Part shown: piece after piece, positions 53,371-61,512 of the stretch
Position numbering within the stretch: position 1 is the first letter of the stretch
How the letters are laid out: every line of letters starts with the position of its first letter
DNA from: Pedobacter duraquae
GTDB lineage: Bacteria > Bacteroidota > Bacteroidia > Sphingobacteriales > Sphingobacteriaceae
Assembly (NCBI RefSeq): GCF_004362245.1
Contig: NZ_SNWM01000006.1
Span: 308,750-372,749 of the forward strand
DNA: 64,000 bases
Direction: 5' to 3'
Position numbers and translations under genes: made by a program
Notes under the pieces: model-generated
Told to the model about the DNA's origin: nothing
Databases searched by the model: none
What the model saw: only the letters and a program-made list of their open reading frames with translations

Positions 53371-54801
53371 ATGGAAAAAACTTGTACCGAAGTATGGAAA
53401 AACTGTCTCCAAATTATAAAGGATAACATCCCGACCCAAAGTTTCAAAACTTGGTTCGAACCGATCTCTGCCCTTAAATTGGAAGGTAAAGTTTTAACCA
53501 TTCAGGTTCCTAGTTTATTCTTCTATGAATGGCTCGAAGAACACTATGTGGGCCTGCTACGTAAGACTGTGAAAAAGCAACTTGGGGATGAAGGAAGATT
53601 AGAATATAATATCGTTGTAGACAAGTCGTCGAACAGCGGAAACCCGTATACTACCAATATGCCATCAAATGGCAATGGGGCAGAAGCAAAGATTCAATCT
53701 ATGCCGATCCCTGTATCTATTAACAAAGACATTAAAAACCCGTTCATCATTCCGGGACTTAAAAAACTGAATGTTGATCCGCAATTAAACTCTAACTATA
53801 CCTTCGAAAATTATATTGAGGGAGATTGCAACAGGCTGGCACGCTCTGCAGGTTTTGCTGTTGCCGCTAAACCGGGAGGGACCTCTTTTAACCCACTGAT
53901 GATTTATGGTGGCGTTGGACTAGGAAAAACCCACCTTGCACAGGCTATCGGGAATGAGATCAAAAGAAACATGCCGGATAAACTGGTGATCTATGTTTCT
54001 TGTGAGAAGTTCTGCCAGCAGTTTGTGGATTCCCTGAAAAACAATACGATCAATGATTTCGTGAATTTCTACCAGGCAATGGATGTCATCATCATGGATG
54101 ATGTGCATAACTTCGCCGGAAAAGAGAAAACTCAGGATATCTTTTTCCATATCTTTAATCACTTACACCAATCGGGAAAACAGGTAATCCTGTCTTCTGA
54201 TAAAGCACCTAAAGACCTTGCTGGTCTTGAAGAACGTTTGTTGAGTCGTTTCAAATGGGGCCTTTCTGCAGATCTTCAGATCCCTGATCTGGAAACCAGA
54301 ATTGCTATTCTGCGCAAAAAGATGTATGCTGATGGTATTGAACTGCCTGCAGAGGTTGTTGAATACGTTGCGCATAACATTGACAACAACGTACGTGAGC
54401 TTGAAGGCGCAATGGTTTCCCTGCTTGCACAATCTACATTGAACAAGAAGGATATTGATTTAGCCTTGGCTAAAAGCATGCTGAAAAACTTCATCAAAAA
54501 TACCAGCAAAGAGATCTCTATGGAGTTTATCCAGAAATTGGTTTGCGAGTATTTCGAAGTGCCAGTAGACATGGTGAAATCACAAACCCGCAAAAGGGAA
54601 ATTGTACAGGCAAGACAGATCTCTATGTATCTTTCAAAAAGCCACACCAAGTCTTCACTGAAAACAATCGGTGCTTTCTTTGGCGGTAGGGATCACTCAA
54701 CGGTAATCTATGCTTGCCAGACCGTAGAAGATCTGATCGATACCGATAAGAAATTCAAAGGATACGTACACGATATCCAGAAGAAGTTAAAAATGAGCTA
54801 A
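53371..54801 (+). CDS. dnaA: Chromosomal replication initiator protein
   Basis: 476 residues. Domain I is MEKTCTEVWKNCLQIIKDNI and on; domain III has Walker A at 180-188 (GGVGLGKTH), Walker B VIIMDDVHNF and arginine-finger region LLSRFKWGL. The C-terminal DNA-binding domain IV has GRDHSTVIYACQTVEDLI. It is the standard initiator that opens oriC. No dnaN, gidA or rnpA gene is adjacent, as is common in this phylum. Confidence 0.97.
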   Translation: MEKTCTEVWKNCLQIIKDNIPTQSFKTWFEPISALKLEGKVLTIQVPSLFFYEWLEEHYVGLLRKTVKKQLGDEGRLEYNIVVDKSSNSGNPYTTNMPSNGNGAEAKIQSMPIPVSINKDIKNPFIIPGLKKLNVDPQLNSNYTFENYIEGDCNRLARSAGFAVAAKPGGTSFNPLMIYGGVGLGKTHLAQAIGNEIKRNMPDKLVIYVSCEKFCQQFVDSLKNNTINDFVNFYQAMDVIIMDDVHNFAGKEKTQDIFFHIFNHLHQSGKQVILSSDKAPKDLAGLEERLLSRFKWGLSADLQIPDLETRIAILRKKMYADGIELPAEVVEYVAHNIDNNVRELEGAMVSLLAQSTLNKKDIDLALAKSMLKNFIKNTSKEISMEFIQKLVCEYFEVPVDMVKSQTRKREIVQARQISMYLSKSHTKSSLKTIGAFFGGRDHSTVIYACQTVEDLIDTDKKFKGYVHDIQKKLKMS

Positions 54802-54820
54802 GTTAGCTTTTACATAAAAA

Positions 54821-54855
54821 ATCCCCTGTCGATTAACATCAGCAGGGGATTTTCT
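54821..54855. terminator. Bidirectional intrinsic terminator between dnaA and the NUDIX gene
   Basis: ATCCCCTG (54821-54828) pairs with CAGGGGAT (54843-54850). A T-rich run follows on the plus strand, and an A-run precedes the stem and becomes a T-run on the minus strand. It serves both dnaA and the convergent NUDIX gene. Confidence 0.88.
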
Positions 54856-54869
54856 TTTATGCTTGAATT

Positions 54870-55421
54870 TTATTTCAGGGCCTCTAATTTCAGCAGGCCA
54901 TAAAATAAGGCCGTGGTATGTAGGGACTGTGCAATCTCATTGTTCAGTAGAAAGGCTTTCACCTCTTCAATGCTGTACTCTTCAACATTCAGGATCTCAT
55001 GTTCGTCTAGCGACTGCTCATTTGTTTTTACGCCACCTGTTAAAAAGTAGATGAAGGTTCTGTTGTTCGCCGTGGCGGGGTTTGGATAGATTACTGCCAG
55101 TTGTTCTAATGTGTCGAACACGTATCCTGTTTCTTCCAGCAACTCCCTGCGCACTGCAGTTTCAGGTGATTCATCACCATCTATTACGCCTCCCGGAACT
55201 TCCAGGGAGATGATGTCGGCAGCATGACGGTACTGACGTACCAGAATCACCTTGTTTTCCTTGGTAACAGCAACGGCGTTTACCCAATCCGGGTATTCGA
55301 GTACATAATAATCGTCCTTTACGGTACCGTTCTGCAATTTACAGGTGTCTACACGCAGTGTAGCCCATTTTTCCTGTACGAGATATCTTGATCCAAGCTT
55401 CTCCCATTTTTCAATTTCCAT
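54870..55421 (-). CDS. NUDIX hydrolase, ADP-ribose pyrophosphatase-like
   Basis: 183 residues. The full NUDIX box spans about residues 78-100: GVIDGDESPETAVRRELLEE followed by TGY, matching Gx5Ex7REUxEExGU. The upstream strand ILVRQYRHAADIISLEVPGG is typical of the ADP-ribose/NDP-sugar subgroup. It probably hydrolyses ADP-ribose or a related nucleoside diphosphate derivative. The start is 31 nt from the stop of the TPM protein gene. Confidence 0.9.
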   Translation of the reverse strand: MEIEKWEKLGSRYLVQEKWATLRVDTCKLQNGTVKDDYYVLEYPDWVNAVAVTKENKVILVRQYRHAADIISLEVPGGVIDGDESPETAVRRELLEETGYVFDTLEQLAVIYPNPATANNRTFIYFLTGGVKTNEQSLDEHEILNVEEYSIEEVKAFLLNNEIAQSLHTTALFYGLLKLEALK

Positions 55422-55452
55422 GTATCTATCTAATTTTGAGTATTCTGCTTAA

Positions 55453-56229
55453 TTACCAGCTTCCGCTGCTGCCACCTCCGCCGAAGCTTCCGCCGCCAAA
55501 ACCACCGAAGCCACCGCCTCCGCCGCCACTACTGCCGCCTCCGCCAAATCCGCCACCACCAGAACCACGACCGCCTCCGCTAAACAGCATGCTCCAGAAC
55601 AGGGCATTCGCAACACCGCGACCGCCCATCACCTGACTGCCGCCACCACCGCCTCTGCGCAGCAGAATGATCACGATAATAATGATGATAATTACAATCG
55701 GGATGCCTGCGCCGCTTTTGACATTGTTTTGTTTCCTCGGTCCGTCGCCCTTGTATTCGCCTTTAACCAGTTGCATCATGGAATTGGTACCTGCTTCCAG
55801 GCCGCTGTAATAGTCGCCAGCTTTAAAGAAAGGCTTGATGTCATTTTCGATGATTCTATTGGTCTGTATATCCGGCAACGCGCCTTCCAATCCATAGCCA
55901 GTCTGAATAGATATCTTACGGTCGCCAAGCGCCACAACGATCATGATCCCGTTGTTTTTCTTGCCACTGCCAACACCCCATTTGCGGCCCAATTCGAGCG
56001 CATATTCGTTGATGTCGTAGTCGCCAACAGTTTTAACAACTGCCACCGCAATCTGTGTGGATGTCGAATCATCAAAGGCAACCAACTTACTTTCCAACTG
56101 CGCTATTTGTGCAGCAGTCAGTGTGCCGGTATAATCATTAACCAATTTATCCGGCTTCGCCGGAAAGTCCTGTGCCTGTGCAAAACCGAAAGTTAAGGTC
56201 AGCAAAAAAGCTACTAGTATATTTTTCAT
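55453..56229 (-). CDS. Secreted TPM-domain protein with membrane span and Gly-rich tail (YgcG-like)
   Basis: 258 residues. Signal peptide MKNILVAFLLTLTFGFAQAQ; TPM domain ~25-150 (LVNDYTGTLTAAQIAQLESK, GVGSGKKNNGIMIVVALGDR, IQTGYGLEGALPD). A membrane span of mostly Ile and Val lies near residue 185 (IPIVIIIIIIVIILL). The tail is almost pure Gly and Ser, very low complexity, which explains the apparent proline-rich frame on the other strand. It overlaps the second TPM gene by four bases and forms the lemA-TPM-TPM operon. TPM proteins are implicated in envelope quality control or photosystem repair in other groups. Confidence 0.9.
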   Translation of the reverse strand: MKNILVAFLLTLTFGFAQAQDFPAKPDKLVNDYTGTLTAAQIAQLESKLVAFDDSTSTQIAVAVVKTVGDYDINEYALELGRKWGVGSGKKNNGIMIVVALGDRKISIQTGYGLEGALPDIQTNRIIENDIKPFFKAGDYYSGLEAGTNSMMQLVKGEYKGDGPRKQNNVKSGAGIPIVIIIIIIVIILLRRGGGGGSQVMGGRGVANALFWSMLFSGGGRGSGGGGFGGGGSSGGGGGGFGGFGGGSFGGGGSSGSW

Positions 56230-56675
56230 TGCTTATCCTTGTTTTCCTGATCTAAAAATACAATATCATTGGGCAGCTCATTGATGTCGCCTCCCTCAAA
56301 AGGGAAGAACATCGCCAGTTTCTCTCCGGCAAGGTGAATGCCGGCAATGAGACCAAGGGCAAAATTGCCACTTGCAAAATGTGCTTTCATGGCTATCTGT
56401 GCCGTCTCCCAGAAATCACGGGGCACAGCGCGGTCAATACCTCTATCGCCGATGATCGCAAACTTATGGTCCACATGCGCCAGGTAAATCAATACCCCAT
56501 TGCGCTGTTTCGTCTTGTCCATGTTTAATTTGAAGAAATAGCTTGTCGCTTTTTCATAGGCATCACCAGGGCAAAGCTTATCAATAGCGATCCTGATTTC
56601 TCCTGAAGTAAGTTTTTCGGCCTCAGCAATGGCTGCGGTAATCTGCTCCTGTTCCTGTTCTGTGAAAAGTGCCAT
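56226..56675 (-). CDS. TPM-domain protein without signal peptide
   Basis: 149 residues. TPM domain features: LTSGEIRIAIDKLCPGDAYE, QRNGVLIYLAHVDHKFAIIG and GIDRAVPRDFWETAQIAMKA. There is no signal peptide and only weak hydrophobicity, so it is probably cytoplasmic or peripheral. It is translationally coupled to the following secreted TPM gene (four-base overlap). It resembles proteins annotated as TPM_phosphatase in this phylum; an enzymatic activity is not established. Confidence 0.88.
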   Translation of the reverse strand: MALFTEQEQEQITAAIAEAEKLTSGEIRIAIDKLCPGDAYEKATSYFFKLNMDKTKQRNGVLIYLAHVDHKFAIIGDRGIDRAVPRDFWETAQIAMKAHFASGNFALGLIAGIHLAGEKLAMFFPFEGGDINELPNDIVFLDQENKDKQ

Positions 56676-56697
56676 AGTAGTTTTTTATAATAAAGAT

Positions 56698-56731
56698 AAG
56701 GGTAACAACAGTGTTAGCCATTGTTACCCTT
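56698..56731 (-). terminator. Strong hairpin between lemA and the TPM genes
   Basis: AAGGGTAACAA (56698-56708) pairs perfectly with TTGTTACCCTT (56721-56731). On the minus strand an interrupted T-rich stretch (ATCTTTATTATAAAAAA) follows. It may act as a partial terminator that makes lemA mRNA more abundant than the TPM genes. Confidence 0.55.
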
Positions 56732-56751
56732 ACCCTATGAATTATGGACAA

Positions 56752-57336
56752 TTAGAATTGAACTTTAGGCGCATTTTGTGCTCCTGCATCAGCTTTAAAG
56801 CCTGCTTTAACGCTGAATCCAAACATTCCTGCAGTAATGTTGTTCGGGAACGACCTTACTTTAGTGTTGAAAGTTTGTACAGATTCGTTAAAGTCTTTAC
56901 GTGCCACAGCGATTCTGTTTTCAGTACCTTCCAATTGAACGGAAAGATCACGGAACTGGTCTGTAGCTCTCAGCTGCGGATAGTTTTCTGTCAATACCAT
57001 TAAGCGACCTAAAGCCTGACTGATCTCACCTTGTGCCGATTGGAATTTCTCAATGTTTTCTGCAGTCAGTTTGTTTGGATCAACGGTGATCTGACTTGCT
57101 TTAGAACGTGCCTCGATTACTTGCGTTAATGTAGTCTGCTCAAATTTAGCAGCTCCTTTTACTGTACTTACCAGATTCGGGATCAGATCTGATCGACGTT
57201 GGTATTGTGTCTCAACCTGATTCCATTTTGTCTTAACTTCCTCGTCAAGTTTCACTAAGTTATTGTAGCCAGAACAGCTTCCGAAAGCAATCAGGACAAC
57301 GATAATACCGACAACGATTAATACTATTTTTTTCAT
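56752..57336 (-). CDS. lemA: LemA family protein
   Basis: 194 residues, the usual length. An N-terminal membrane anchor (MKKIVLIVVGIIVVLIAFGS) is followed by the LemA coiled-coil domain: VKTKWNQVETQYQRRSDLIP, NLVSTVKGAAKFEQTTLTQV and the closing ENRIAVARKDFNESVQTFN. The function of the family is unknown; pairing with TPM proteins is common. The 5' half of this gene exists a second time at 57714-57995 as a decayed copy (see repeat entries). Confidence 0.94.
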   Translation of the reverse strand: MKKIVLIVVGIIVVLIAFGSCSGYNNLVKLDEEVKTKWNQVETQYQRRSDLIPNLVSTVKGAAKFEQTTLTQVIEARSKASQITVDPNKLTAENIEKFQSAQGEISQALGRLMVLTENYPQLRATDQFRDLSVQLEGTENRIAVARKDFNESVQTFNTKVRSFPNNITAGMFGFSVKAGFKADAGAQNAPKVQF

Positions 57337-57713
57337 GTTTTAATTTTTTAGTTTTTAGCACCGGCTTCCGCCAGTTCTCTTCATTTGGTTTATATGGGTA
57401 ATTTACACATTAGAACTCAAAATCTATACCTTTGTTACAATTCGGCCTAAAAAGGTCGAAAAATATTCATGGCGAGGTCTTGTCTTTGCCGGGATCTGAT
57501 AATCTGTCAGCCCCCAATTTGTATTTCACCTGTAATGGCTACTTTAAACTACTGAAAAGCAAAACAGAAGTTCATCTATATGCATATGCCGATCAATTCA
57601 GGATTTTTATCATTTCATCAATTCAGCATCAAAACCTGGCCGTTTAAGCAAAATGAAATTGAAATCAAATTGGTGCTTGAGGTTGTCCAAAACTGGGAAG
57701 TGTGGTTAGAGCT
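57055..57713. repeat. Tandem duplication, left copy: intact lemA 5' half, spacer, remnant of the FAD gene start
   Basis: This block holds the first 94 codons of lemA (minus), ~310 nt of spacer, and a remnant of the first ~23 codons of the FAD gene (plus, 57646-57713). The same order repeats at 57714-58296. The spacer segments GGGTAATTTACACATTAGAA and GTTACAATTCGG occur in both copies, and the copies run in the same direction. The outer ends are the intact genes and the inner ends are broken, as expected of a direct duplication across a divergent promoter. Confidence 0.85.
57646..57713 (+). pseudogene. Remnant of the FAD-oxidoreductase gene start
   Basis: This 68-nt stretch matches the first 23 codons of the gene at 58229. 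It still contains KQNEIEIKLVLEVVQNWEVW against MQKEIEIKMAPEGFQNREVL, with the ATG changed to AAG. It stops where the duplicate lemA half begins. In the intact copy a TATCTTTG promoter element lies 30 nt before the start codon. Here the same place reads TATCATTTC, so both promoter and start are lost. Confidence 0.8.
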
Positions 57714-57995
57714 GTTTTTTGCCATCATTTTAGTATGCTCAGCATCAGTCTGCACCGCGTCATAACGTGTTTTGATTACCTGTGTGAAAGTAGTTTGTTC
57801 AAATGGAGCAGCCCCCTTTACAGTATCTGCCGAATTAGAGATCAGATCTGAGCGACGTTGGTGTTGTACCGTTGATTGATTCCATTCTGGCTTAACTTCC
57901 CTATCAGGCTTTATGAAGCTGTTATAACCAGAGCGGCTTCTGAACGCAATCAGGACAACGATCATACCGACAAAGATTAATGCTATTTTTTTCAT
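57714..57995 (-). pseudogene. Decayed duplicate of the lemA N-terminal half
   Basis: An ATG at 57995 opens MKKIALIFVGMIVVLIAFRS and on. It aligns without gaps to the first 94 residues of LemA at 56752, with about 58 identical by my count, then runs out into the reversed FAD remnant. The frame is still open for 125 codons, into unrelated sequence. Conserved pieces are HQRRSD and FEQTT; Cys21 and several conserved charges are lost. It lacks the C-terminal half and cannot make a full LemA. Confidence 0.85.
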
Positions 57996-58190
57996 GTTTT
58001 GCTTTTTAGAACCAGCTTCCGGCAGTACGCTGCATTTGCTTGATATGGGTAATTTACACATTAGAACTCAAATTTATAGCTATGTTACAATTCGGGTCAA
58101 AAGGACAGAAATTAAATACAGCGGTCAGTCTGACTTGGTAGCGAAAGATGTGTTTGCCTATGCTCATATCCTGATCAATTCAGTATTTTG

Positions 58191-58198
58191 TATCTTTG
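58191..58198 (+). promoter_or_regulatory. Candidate -7 element of the FAD-oxidoreductase gene
   Basis: TATCTTTG followed by C matches TAnnTTTG, 30 nt before the ATG at 58229. The duplicate spacer has TATCATTTC at the equivalent place. Confidence 0.5.
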
Positions 58199-58228
58199 CA
58201 TCAATTCAGGATAAAAACCTGACCGCTT

Positions 58229-59776
58229 ATGCAAAAAGAAATTGAAATAAAAATGGCGCCCGAGGGTTTTCAAAATCGGGAAGTGCTAATAAAGACGCTT
58301 GCCACGGGTCTCAGAATTCCACAAAATAGGATCTTTGACTATCGGATCATGAAAAGATCTATAGATGCCCGATCAAGATATGTCGTTTATCGCATGCAGG
58401 TAAAGGTGTTTATCGATGAACATCCGCTGCCATCAGAAGATCCTGCTCCTTATCCAAATGTGGGTGATGCGAAGCCTGTACTTGTGGTTGGTGCCGGGCC
58501 TGCGGGGTTATTTGCCGCTTTGCAATGCATCGAAAATGGGTACAAGCCTATTGTATTAGAACGTGGAAAGGATGTAAAACAACGTCGCCGGGATCTTGCT
58601 GCGATCAATAAAGAAGGCCTGGTGAATACCGAATCCAACTATTGTTATGGAGAAGGCGGTGCTGGAACCTATTCCGACGGTAAATTATATACGCGCTCCA
58701 ACAAACGTGGAGACATCAATAAGGTACTTGCAACTTTTGTGCAGCATGGTGCAGATGAGGATATCATGATTGATGCACGTCCACATATTGGTACCAATAA
58801 ATTACCACATATTATCACGGCTATACGCGAAACGATCCTTGAAGCAGGAGGGGAAGTACGCTTTGAACAAAAAGTTACCGACTTGCTTATTGCAGATGGA
58901 AAGATTAACGGTGTGGTATTAAGTTCTGGTGATGAGTTGTTAGCTGATGCTGTGATCCTGGCTACCGGCCACTCTGCCCGTGATATTTACGAACTGCTGC
59001 AGCACAAAGGAATTTTACTTGAAGCAAAACCCTTTGCACTCGGTGTACGGATTGAGCACCCACAGGAGATTATTGACCATGCGCAGTACCATTGTGATAC
59101 CAGAAGTGAATTTCTGCCTCCTGCTTATTACAGTTTAGTAGAGCAAGTGGCCGAACGCGGCGTGTTCTCTTTCTGCATGTGCCCGGGCGGCATTATCGCC
59201 CCTTGTGCTACGCACGAAAACGAAGTGGTAGTTAATGGCTGGTCGCCCTCCAAACGTAACAACCCCTACGCAAACTCAGGGACGGTAGTTCAGATTACCC
59301 TGGATGATGTTCCTGGTGATGATCCTTTGCGGATGATGCGTTTCCAGATGGAGATTGAAAAGAAGGCATTCGACGTTGGTGGAGGTGATCTTGTTGCTCC
59401 CGCGCAGCGGATGATAGACTTTGTGGAAGACAGGCTTTCGGCCGATCTGCCTAAAAATTCTTACCTGCCCGGAACAAAAAGTGCCATGCTGAAAACTATT
59501 CTTCCTGATTTTGTAGCTTCCAGCTTAAGGCGTGCCTTACCGGTATTTGGTCAGAAAATGAAAGGGTATTATACCAACGAAGCCATCTTAGTAGGAGTGG
59601 AGAGCAGAAGTTCATCCCCGGTAAGGATTCCAAGAGATAAAGAAACATTTCAGCATCCTGAAGTAAAAGGCTTATTCCCTTGTGCCGAAGGTGCAGGTTA
59701 TGCAGGAGGGATTGTTTCTGCAGCAATTGACGGCATCAATTGTGCCAATGCGATTGCAAGCTTAGGAACATATTAA
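58229..59776 (+). CDS. FAD-dependent oxidoreductase of the COG2509 type
   Basis: 515 residues. An N-terminal ~75-residue domain (MQKEIEIKMAPEGFQNREVL, YRIMKRSIDARSRYVVYRMQ) precedes the FAD Rossmann motif GAGPAGLFAALQ near residue 88. Family landmarks are NYCYGEGGAGTYSDGKLYTR, VILATGHSARDIYELL, FCMCPGGIIAPCA and CAEGAGYAGGIVSAAIDGIN. The physiological substrate is unknown. The 5' end is duplicated in decayed form at 57646. It is followed by a CoA-binding protein gene 118 nt later. Confidence 0.9.
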   Translation: MQKEIEIKMAPEGFQNREVLIKTLATGLRIPQNRIFDYRIMKRSIDARSRYVVYRMQVKVFIDEHPLPSEDPAPYPNVGDAKPVLVVGAGPAGLFAALQCIENGYKPIVLERGKDVKQRRRDLAAINKEGLVNTESNYCYGEGGAGTYSDGKLYTRSNKRGDINKVLATFVQHGADEDIMIDARPHIGTNKLPHIITAIRETILEAGGEVRFEQKVTDLLIADGKINGVVLSSGDELLADAVILATGHSARDIYELLQHKGILLEAKPFALGVRIEHPQEIIDHAQYHCDTRSEFLPPAYYSLVEQVAERGVFSFCMCPGGIIAPCATHENEVVVNGWSPSKRNNPYANSGTVVQITLDDVPGDDPLRMMRFQMEIEKKAFDVGGGDLVAPAQRMIDFVEDRLSADLPKNSYLPGTKSAMLKTILPDFVASSLRRALPVFGQKMKGYYTNEAILVGVESRSSSPVRIPRDKETFQHPEVKGLFPCAEGAGYAGGIVSAAIDGINCANAIASLGTY

Positions 59777-59894
59777 AAAACCATCTGGCAGAACAAGCTG
59801 TTGTATATATATATTATAACAGGATCTTAAAAATTTAATCACCCAGGCGGTTTTTTTATTTGGATTCCGGGAAAGCTATCAAAAACTTAAAGCC

Positions 59895-60254
59895 ATGAAA
59901 AATACATTAATCATAGGTGCAACACCAAATCCAAGCCGTTATGCCTATCGCGCGGCGCAGATGCTGAAGCAAAAAGGACATGACATCGTTAATGTGGGTA
60001 TCAAAACTGGCGCTGTTGCCGGGGTTGATATCGAACAACCTGGAAAAATCCATGATGACATCCATACGATTACCTTATATATAGGTCCGGATCGGCAACC
60101 TGATTATTACGAATATATCCTGAAGACAAATCCGAAGCGTGTTATTTTTAACCCAGGGACCGAAAACCCGGAGCTGGAAGGTTTATTGAGAACTAACGCT
60201 ATTGAGCCCGTAGAGGCTTGTACATTGGTGCTGCTGTCTATCGGACAATATTAA
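59895..60254 (+). CDS. CoA-binding domain protein (YccU-like)
   Basis: 119 residues forming a single CoA-binding Rossmann domain of the CoA_binding_2 type: TLIIGATPNPSRYAYRAAQM, GHDIVNVGIKTGAVAGVDIE and the C-terminal PKRVIFNPGTENPELEGLL and VEACTLVLLSIGQY. There is no membrane part. The role is not established for the family. A hairpin terminator follows. Confidence 0.88.
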   Translation: MKNTLIIGATPNPSRYAYRAAQMLKQKGHDIVNVGIKTGAVAGVDIEQPGKIHDDIHTITLYIGPDRQPDYYEYILKTNPKRVIFNPGTENPELEGLLRTNAIEPVEACTLVLLSIGQY

Positions 60255-60279
60255 AACGCACGATTACCAGGCTAGATTA

Positions 60280-60309
60280 ATGCCCCGCGATATCACGCGG
60301 GCATTTTTT
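60280..60309 (+). terminator. Intrinsic terminator after the CoA-binding protein gene
   Basis: ATGCCCCGCG (60280-60289) pairs with CGCGGGCAT (60296-60304) with one bulged C, followed by TTTTTT to 60309. Confidence 0.85.
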
Positions 60310-60648
60310 GTATTAGCGGAGGATATTGGCTTGTGGATTGGTTGAAATGATTTTTATGGTAAAAGAAGGTGTGTAAAGATAATTCAGAAAATACTTCCTT
60401 AATTATTGATGGGAAATGATGTTAAAATACTTAGGAAAAGCATGCAAGCTGCTTGCTACCTAATTGCATATGGGTCCATGATGAGTCCATAGTGAGTCCA
60501 TACTGATACTATAGTTTTTTAGGAAAACATGGACTCAGTACGTACTTAATATATTTTGATAATGGATTCAGATGTACTTTGATATGAAGCTTTTATTGCG
60601 TATATTGATCTCATTATTAAATAAATAGCTCATGTAATAAATCATATT
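60310..60648. other. 339-nt gap with hairpins and short repeats upstream of the 60.6 kb gene
   Basis: No coding frame is apparent. It holds a nested hairpin (TTAGG 60431-60435 with CCTAA 60459-60463; GCAAGC 60444-60449 with GCTTGC 60451-60456) and the repeat cluster described next. The region is AT-rich compared with the genes on its left. Confidence 0.5.
60471..60537. repeat. Three GTCCAT repeats at 11-nt spacing with an inverted copy
   Basis: GTCCAT occurs at 60474, 60485 and 60496, exactly 11 nt apart. The last two share the longer core TGAGTCCATA. The exact reverse complement of TGAGTCCAT lies at 60529-60537 (ATGGACTCA). An 11-nt period puts the copies on one face of the helix, as in an operator for an oligomeric regulator. 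Alternatively the RNA could fold as a stem with a loop of ~28 nt. It sits 112 nt before the next gene. Confidence 0.55.
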
Positions 60649-61470
60649 ATGGCACGGTTTAATGGAAAAGACATCATAGGGAATGTAGGGCGCGTAACCT
60701 ACAGACGAGGTAAAAAAGACGGCATTATTTCATCAAGAGTTAAGGACGTCCGGCAGACCGATGCAACCAAGAAAAGCGCAAAGTTTTTTGGTGGGGTATC
60801 TTCGTTTGCGAAAGTAGTAAGGTCTAATATGAATGCTGTTGGTCAGCAGGACACCACTTTGATGACAAGGCTTAACAAAGAAATGCTTGCGGTCTTATTA
60901 CAGTGTTACGATAAAGAAACACAAACCTTTAATTTTACCAATAGCTATTTTAGCGAGTTCAACATATATTCTCCATTAAAGTCTTATTTGTGGCCTTTGC
61001 CGGCTGTGTCACTTGCTGAAAATCGACTGACTGTCAACATTCCGGAATTCAGCATCGCTGAAAACATCAAGTTTCCCGCCAGTGCCACACATTGCCAGGT
61101 CCACATCCAGCCGGTTCAATACGATCTGAATGGTGGACATGTTAAGCGCATGGCTAAAACTAAAATGATGATTAAGCGCAGCGACGAACTTTTTGCAGCT
61201 CAGGATTTGGTTTGGGATGTTGTTCCTGGAACTTTGTGCGTAGTGGCAGTCGGCCTGCATTATTTTAAAGCGGAAGAAGATATACACATCATGTTAAATA
61301 CACCTGAGTTTTCTCCCTCGGCGTTCTTGTTTGCTGAATTTAACAATGGACGCTTCTCTCAAAAATTGACTGAGGTAACAAAAACGGAAGTTGCCGGCAG
61401 GGAAAGTATACAGAAACAGGTCATGTGGGCAGATTGCCATCGCGGGTTTCCGATAAAAAAGAAGGCTTAA
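60649..61470 (+). CDS. Unrecognised protein, possibly distantly related to DUF6266
   Basis: 273 residues. The N-terminus (MARFNGKDIIGNVGRVTYRR, then KKDGIISSRVKDVRQTDATK) is basic and phage-structural-like in flavour. It faintly resembles the start of the DUF6266 family, which begins with a GxxGKVG-type motif. The rest (DTTLMTRLNKEMLAVLLQCY, EDIHIMLNTPEFSPSAFLFA) has no motif I know. There is no signal peptide or span. It stands alone and follows the repeat cluster. It may be recently acquired; that is inference from context only. Confidence 0.7.
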   Translation: MARFNGKDIIGNVGRVTYRRGKKDGIISSRVKDVRQTDATKKSAKFFGGVSSFAKVVRSNMNAVGQQDTTLMTRLNKEMLAVLLQCYDKETQTFNFTNSYFSEFNIYSPLKSYLWPLPAVSLAENRLTVNIPEFSIAENIKFPASATHCQVHIQPVQYDLNGGHVKRMAKTKMMIKRSDELFAAQDLVWDVVPGTLCVVAVGLHYFKAEEDIHIMLNTPEFSPSAFLFAEFNNGRFSQKLTEVTKTEVAGRESIQKQVMWADCHRGFPIKKKA

Positions 61471-61512
61471 TATTTAAAAAAGCAGCTGTAAGTATTTTGG
61501 GTTCGCACTGTT

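Larger units (their letters stand above)
57714..58296. repeat. Tandem duplication, right copy: lemA remnant, spacer, intact FAD gene 5' end
   Basis: The right copy is ~583 nt against ~659 nt for the left. The difference lies in the spacer, where the left copy has extra or diverged sequence around 57440-57540. The intact FAD gene starts in this copy and so depends on its promoter. See the left copy for the shared order. Confidence 0.85.

Noticed and set aside
55388..55636. Proline-rich plus-strand frame
   Set aside because: It is the complement of the Gly/Ser-rich tail of the TPM protein gene on the minus strand; low complexity only.
60471..60537. Repeat cluster as a CRISPR array
   Set aside because: Repeats are 6-10 nt with 1-5 nt between them, one is inverted, and there are no cas genes.
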